Assembly: GCA_964397655.1 (NCBI GenBank)
Contig: CAYNKA010000031.1
Span: forward strand, 1 to 6,558
Direction: 5' to 3'
Length of the DNA stretch: 6,558 nucleotides
From: CAYNKA01 sp964397655
Lineage (GTDB): Bacteria; Spirochaetota; Spirochaetia; DTKZ01
This document shows positions 1-3,900 of this stretch, in pieces. The notes beneath the pieces are model-generated. The model had not been told where the DNA came from, did no database searches, and worked only from the letters and a program-made list of their open reading frames with translations. How positions within the stretch are numbered: the first letter of the stretch is position 1; every line of letters starts with the position of its first letter. A program made the position numbers and the translations under genes.

Positions 1-1
1 A

Positions 2-163
2 GGCAGCGTCATCACCCACACCTTCCCCCTCACCGCCGCCGTCAAATCCTACACCGTCACCCTCAGCGTCGGCAATGAATGCTCCAGCCCGGAAATCAGC
101 ACCCGAAGCATCACCGTCATGCCGAAGATGCTTTTCCTGCCCATCGTCATGCGCAAGGCGTAA
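2..163 (+). CDS. C-terminal end of a secreted PKD-domain-like protein (5' partial)
   Basis: The frame is open from the left edge to a TAA at 161-163 and gives 53 residues. Residues 1-40 (GSVITHTFPL...YTVTLSVGNECSSPEISTRSITV) match the second half of a PKD-type immunoglobulin-like fold: an HTFP strand, a YTVTLSV strand followed by N and C, and a closing ITV strand. PKD domains are usually found in extracellular proteins, where they mediate protein or carbohydrate contacts. The protein ends MLFLPIVMRKA: a short hydrophobic stretch, then basic residues. From memory, similar tails (YLPLVLR, FLPIV.R) end many Anaerolineae exported proteins, so this may be a sorting or anchoring tail, though no mechanism is known to me. 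The start, size and any N-terminal domains lie outside the window. The next gene on the same strand starts 672 bases downstream behind repeats and its own promoter, so the two are probably not tightly co-transcribed. Confidence 0.8.
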   Translation, partial: GSVITHTFPLTAAVKSYTVTLSVGNECSSPEISTRSITVMPKMLFLPIVMRKA

Positions 164-177
164 CGATATTCCATAAT

Positions 178-528
178 GTAGGGGCGCCCCTTGTGGGCGC
201 CCGGCCTATCCAACCAATAGGGCGACTATAAAGGCCGCCCCTACGAAAACCTCTGCTGTAGGGGCGTCCCTTGTGGGCGCCCGGCCTATCCAACCAATAG
301 GGCGGCCATAAAGGCCGCCCCTACGTTGAAACATTCCCCGTAGGGGCGCCCCTTGTGGGCGCCCGGCCTATCCAACCAATAGGGCGGCCATAAAGGCCGC
401 CCCTACGTTGAAACATTCCCCGTAGGGGCGCCCCTTGTGGGCGCCCGGCCTATCCAACCAATAGGGCGGCCATAAAGGCCGCCCCTACGTTGAAACATTC
501 CCCGTAGGGGCGCCCCTTGTGGGCGCCC
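178..528. repeat. Tandem array of palindromic 80-82 bp units (4 full + 1 truncated)
   Basis: Units start at 178, 258, 340, 422 and 504. Each full unit has a 67-bp core (178-244, 258-324, 340-406, 422-488) bounded by GTAGGGGCG on the left and its inverse CGCCCCTAC on the right. A short linker follows: 13 bp after unit 1, and the same 15 bp (GTTGAAACATTCCCC) after units 2, 3 and 4. Inside the core are three nested hairpins: GGGCGCCC-CTTGT-GGGCGCCC, CCTAT-7 nt-ATAGG, and GGGCGGCC-ATAAA-GGCCGCCC. Units 3 and 4 are identical. Unit 2 differs from them by one base in the core. Unit 1 has two changes that break the last hairpin, and a different linker. Unit 5 stops after the first hairpin at 528. This looks like a REP- or MITE-like non-coding element family amplified in tandem. 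It begins 15 bases after the upstream stop codon, so it may fold in the 3' end of that mRNA. No run of T follows any hairpin, so it is not a standard terminator. Confidence 0.93.
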
Positions 529-657
529 TCTAACTATCTGCCATCAATACAACCAACGTGGAAAAAGTGCGTTGCACCTCTTTAGGAAATCACCCGCACC
601 TGACCCTTTCCCCGCAAGTTGCACCGCGCTGGATGGGAAGAGAGAATTGTTTTATTT
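529..657. other. Intergenic stretch with no recognised gene
   Basis: This lies between the palindromic array and the 16-bp inverted repeat. Short reading frames cross it (one from 558 through 803) but have no convincing ribosome binding site or recognisable protein features, and they run into tandem-repeat DNA. The 8-mer GTTGCACC occurs twice (571-578 and 618-625), each time near other CACC-rich words. This could be a decayed copy of a dispersed repeat, but I cannot show that from one window. Confidence 0.5.
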
Positions 658-693
658 ATGTTTTCGGCGGCTTAAGAAAGCCGCCGAAAACAT
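658..693. repeat. Perfect 16-bp inverted repeat with 4-nt loop
   Basis: The left arm ATGTTTTCGGCGGCTT (658-673) and right arm AAGCCGCCGAAAACAT (678-693) are exact reverse complements separated by AAGA. In RNA this would be a very stable hairpin. It does not have terminator layout: the T-run is on the 5' side and the A-run on the 3' side, reading the same on both strands. The only nearby T-run on the plus strand is four bases at 699-702, six bases after the stem. It could be a weak or non-canonical terminator for upstream transcription, a protein-binding palindrome, or the remnant of a small mobile repeat. Confidence 0.85.
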
Positions 694-719
694 GGACCTT
701 TTCCAGAACAACACAGGCT

Positions 720-768
720 GTCTACTGTCTACTGTCTACTTTCTACTGTCTACTTGCTACTGTCTACT
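720..768. repeat. Seven tandem 7-bp repeats (consensus GTCTACT)
   Basis: Seven consecutive heptamers are visible: GTCTACT at 720, 727, 734, 748 and 762, with variants TTCTACT at 741 and TGCTACT at 755. The array ends 26 bases before the TATAAT box and 67 bases before the start codon of the large gene. Short heptamer arrays (STRRs) are known in cyanobacteria and other bacteria; I do not know a name for this one. Its copy number could change by slippage. Because it sits immediately upstream of the presumed promoter, such change might alter expression, but that is inference. Confidence 0.9.
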
Positions 769-794
769 CTGATAATTATTTGATACCTTTCCTG

Positions 795-800
795 TATAAT
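795..800 (+). promoter_or_regulatory. Probable -10 box (TATAAT) of the large gene
   Basis: A perfect TATAAT lies 35 bases before the ATG at 836, in an AT-rich patch (771-809) that contrasts with the GC-rich surroundings. A TG directly precedes it, one base closer than the classical extended -10. At the expected 16-18 bp spacing there is only a poor -35 (ATAATT around 772-777). Either the promoter is activator-dependent or the -35 is degenerate. The expected transcript start near 806-808 would give a 5' leader of about 30 bases. Confidence 0.55.
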
Positions 801-822
801 TAAAATTACAGCCACGTATCAC

Positions 823-829
823 AAAGGAG
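823..829 (+). promoter_or_regulatory. Ribosome binding site AAAGGAG for the large gene
   Basis: AAAGGAG ends six bases before the ATG at 836, close to ideal Shine-Dalgarno complementarity and spacing. It fixes the start codon: the reading frame then opens directly into a typical signal peptide, which no later in-frame ATG would provide. Confidence 0.85.
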
Positions 830-835
830 CCCGCG

Positions 836-955
836 ATGAAGCCCGTATACGCATGGATATTCCTCAGTCTCTGTCTGGCCCTGCTCTTCGGAGCCTTAAC
901 CGCCGTCCCCCTGACGGCCGCGCCGCCCGCCGCTCCCGCCGCTCCCGCCGCTCCC
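836..955 (+). other. Signal peptide and Pro-Ala linker of the large protein
   Basis: Residues 1-28 (MKPVYAWIFLSLCLALLFGA then LTAVPLTA) show a Lys near the N-terminus, a hydrophobic core at about 6-21 and small residues near a likely cleavage site around 26-29, typical of Sec export. Residues 30-40 are PPAAPAAPAAP, encoded in part by three exact GCCGCTCCC nonamers at 929-955. The length of this linker could vary by slippage. Cys13 is not in a lipobox (preceded by SL and too near the N-terminus), so this is not a lipoprotein. Confidence 0.85.
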
Positions 956-3900
956 ACCCTCCTCTACGTCAACATCGCCGTCACCGGCACTACCCACAAC
1001 GGCCTCTCCTGGACCACCGCCTACACCACCGTCCAGAACGCCGTCGATTGGGCCAACAGCCACTACACCCAAACCTTTGAAATCTGGGTAGCCAAAGGCG
1101 TCTACTATCCCGATGAAGCCATCGCACACGGCAACGGCATAGCCGGCGAATCTTTCCGCATCATCCGCAACAACGTCCAGCTCTACGGCGGCTTTGTCGG
1201 CACCGAAACCCTGCGCACCCAACGCAACTGGACCACCAACCTCACCGTCCTCAGCGGCGACGTCGACAACAACGACGTCAATACCGACGGCAACTACATC
1301 GCGGAAAGCTGGAACAACATCACCGGCACCAATGCCTATCATGTAGTCTATCTGGACGGCGCGAATTATCAGGCCGTCACCCCATCCACCGTGCTCGACG
1401 GCTTCACCATCACCGGCGGCCAGGCCATCGGCGGCTCGTCCAATAACTACGGCGGCGGCATTTACTGCCCCGGCGGAACCCGCGGCTGTAGCCCCAGCCT
1501 TTCCAATCTGGTCCTCGCCGGCAACAAAGCCACTACCCTCGGCGGCGGCTTTTATAGCACGGTCGGCACCACCGCCACCCTCGCCCCGACCCTCATCACC
1601 GTCACCTTCAGCGGCAACTGGGCCGGCGACGGCGGCGCCGGCATGGCCTTCTACACCATCGGCGGGCCGGCCGCTCCCCGCTTAAACGCCGTCATCTTCA
1701 AAGGCAATCAGGCCGAAAAATTCGGCGGCGCCCTCATGACCCGGGCCGTCACCGGCACCATCAATCTCGCCTTGACCAATGTGCTCTTCAGCGGCAACCG
1801 GGTCAATGACCCCAACGGCTACGGCGGCGCCATCTATAACTTATGCCAGACCGTCGGCGCCATCACCACCACCCTCACCAACGTCACCATCGCCGGCAAT
1901 TACGGCGCCAACCGCGGCGGCGCCATCGCCAACGATGAGATCTCCGGCACCCTCGTCAACAAGTTCTACAACAGCGTCGTCTGGGGCAATGAAGCCACCA
2001 CCTCCCCGGGCATCTATGACTATAATGCTTCCACCTCCGCCAACAACAGCGACCTCCAGAACACTTCCGGCGGCGGCACCAATCTCAGCACCAACCCCTA
2101 TTTCATCGCACCCATCTCCGCCACCCTCGCCCCCACCACCACCGGCAACTATCGTCCCCGTCCCTACTCACCCCTGGTCGAGGCCGGCAGTAACAGCTAC
2201 ATCACCACGACCGGCGATCTCGTCGGCTCTCCCCGCATCAACGGCGGCACGGCCGATATAGGCGCCTATGAATCGCCCTATCTCCGGATCAGGATCTTCC
2301 CCATCGGCACCGGCTCCGGCACCGTTACCAGCACCCCCGCCAGCATCAACTGCGGCGTCACCTGCACCTACGGCTTCTTCTATAACGATCAGATTACCCT
2401 GGTCGCCGCCCCCCTCATCAGCTCTACCTTCGCCGGCTGGACCGGCTCCATCGTCTCCAGCACCCCCACGCTAACTGTAAAAATGACCACCGCCCTGGCG
2501 CTCACGCCGACCTTCACCCTCAAAACCTATCTGATTACCCCCACGGCCGGCCTCAACGGCACCATCTACCCCACCACCGTCCAAACGCTCCCCTACGGCG
2601 CCACCCGCTACTTCACCATTTCCCCCAACCTCGGCGCCGTCATCGCTGATGTCCGGGTAGACGGCGTCTCCGTCGGAGCGGTCAACCGTTACACTTTCAC
2701 CAATATCATCACCCACCACACCATCACCGCAGCCTTCACAGTCCTGACCTACGTCATCACCCCCACCAGCGTCGGCAGCGGCACCATCACCCCCGGCACC
2801 CCGCAGACCTACACCTACGGCAGCACGCAGGTTTACACCGTTACCCCGGCCGCCGGCTGGTATATCCACACGATGTGGGTCGACGGCGCCCCCATCACGC
2901 CCACCCGCACCTACACCTTCTCCAATATCACCGCCACCCACACCATCAGCGCCCGCTTTGCCGAAGGCCAGACTCCCATCTATGTCGACGCCAACGCCAC
3001 CGGCAACAACAACGGCACCTCCTGGGCCAACGCCTACACCAAACTCCAATCCGCCCTCGACTGGATGAATGCCGGCCGTCCCGGCTATGAAATCTGGGTC
3101 GCCGAAGGGGTCTACTATCCCGACGAAGGCGGCAGCCACGTCAACAACAACCGCAGCGAATACTTCACCATCAACCGCAATTACATCCAGCTCTACGGCG
3201 GCTTCGCCGGCACCGAAACCCTGCGCGGCCAGCGCAACTGGCTCGCGCATCCCACCATCCTCAGCGGCGATATCGACCAGAACGACATCAATGCCGACAC
3301 CAACTTCATCGCCGAAGATTGGAATGCCCTGGTCGGCAGCAATTCCTACCATGTGATGCATCTGAACGGCAGCGCCATGATCACCAGCAACGTCGTCGTC
3401 GACGGCTTCACCATCACGGCCGGCACCGCCAATCAAACCGATTTCAACCGCTATTTCGAAACCTACGGCGGCGGGCTCTACTGCGATGCCGAGGGAACGG
3501 GATACAAATGCAGTCCCCTCCTTTCCAATCTGGTCTTCAGCGGCAACACAGCCGACAGCGGCGGCGGCGGCCTCTGCACCAACGCCACTTCTCAGGGTAC
3601 AGAAAGCAGCCCCCAGCTCTACAACGTAGTCTTCTCAGGGAACAAAACCGCCAACCACGGAGGCGGGATGGCCAGTCTGGCCTACAGCAATGCCGTAATC
3701 AGTCCCCGGCTGGTCAATGTAATCTTCCGCGGCAACCAGGCCTACTACAACGGCGGCGGCATGGAAAGCTACCCCGCTTATGCCTCCGCCTACCCCGTCC
3801 TGATCAATGTACTCTTCAGCGGCAATTACACGAGTTACTACTACGGCGAGGGCGGCGGCTTCCACAGTTGGGTGGTTTCATCCAATACCAACCCCCTGTT

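Noticed and set aside
178..528. CRISPR array
   Set aside because: The units are 80-82 bp and the segments between cores are the same linker, not unique spacers. There are no cas genes.
658..702. Canonical rho-independent terminator
   Set aside because: The stem is followed by A residues, not T, and the TTTT at 699-702 is six bases beyond the stem.
558..803. Small plus-strand ORF of 81 codons in the intergenic region
   Set aside because: It reads through the 16-bp inverted repeat and the heptamer array, has no good ribosome binding site, and has no recognisable protein.
836..919. Lipoprotein signal (Cys13)
   Set aside because: Cys13 is preceded by L-S-L and sits in the middle of the hydrophobic core, not at a lipobox.
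896..1342. 148-codon minus-strand open frame as a gene
   Set aside because: It is antisense to the signal peptide region and module 1 in the same register; the composition is typical of a shadow frame.
1779..2261. Pro/Ser/Thr/Ala-rich plus-strand frames inside the large gene
   Set aside because: These are out-of-frame readings of C-rich codons. Similar ones occur at 4005-4418, 4887-5408 and 6162-6512 because the DNA is repetitive, and none has family features.
959..2275. Pectate or other polysaccharide lyase activity in the beta-helix modules
   Set aside because: The fold is shared with lyases, but I see no recognisable catalytic cluster, and the FxGN/GAYE pattern is typical of non-enzymatic surface proteins. 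It cannot be fully excluded.
2471..3436. 321-codon minus-strand open frame as a gene
   Set aside because: It lies in the same antisense register, mirrors the repeats of the plus-strand gene, and has no family features.
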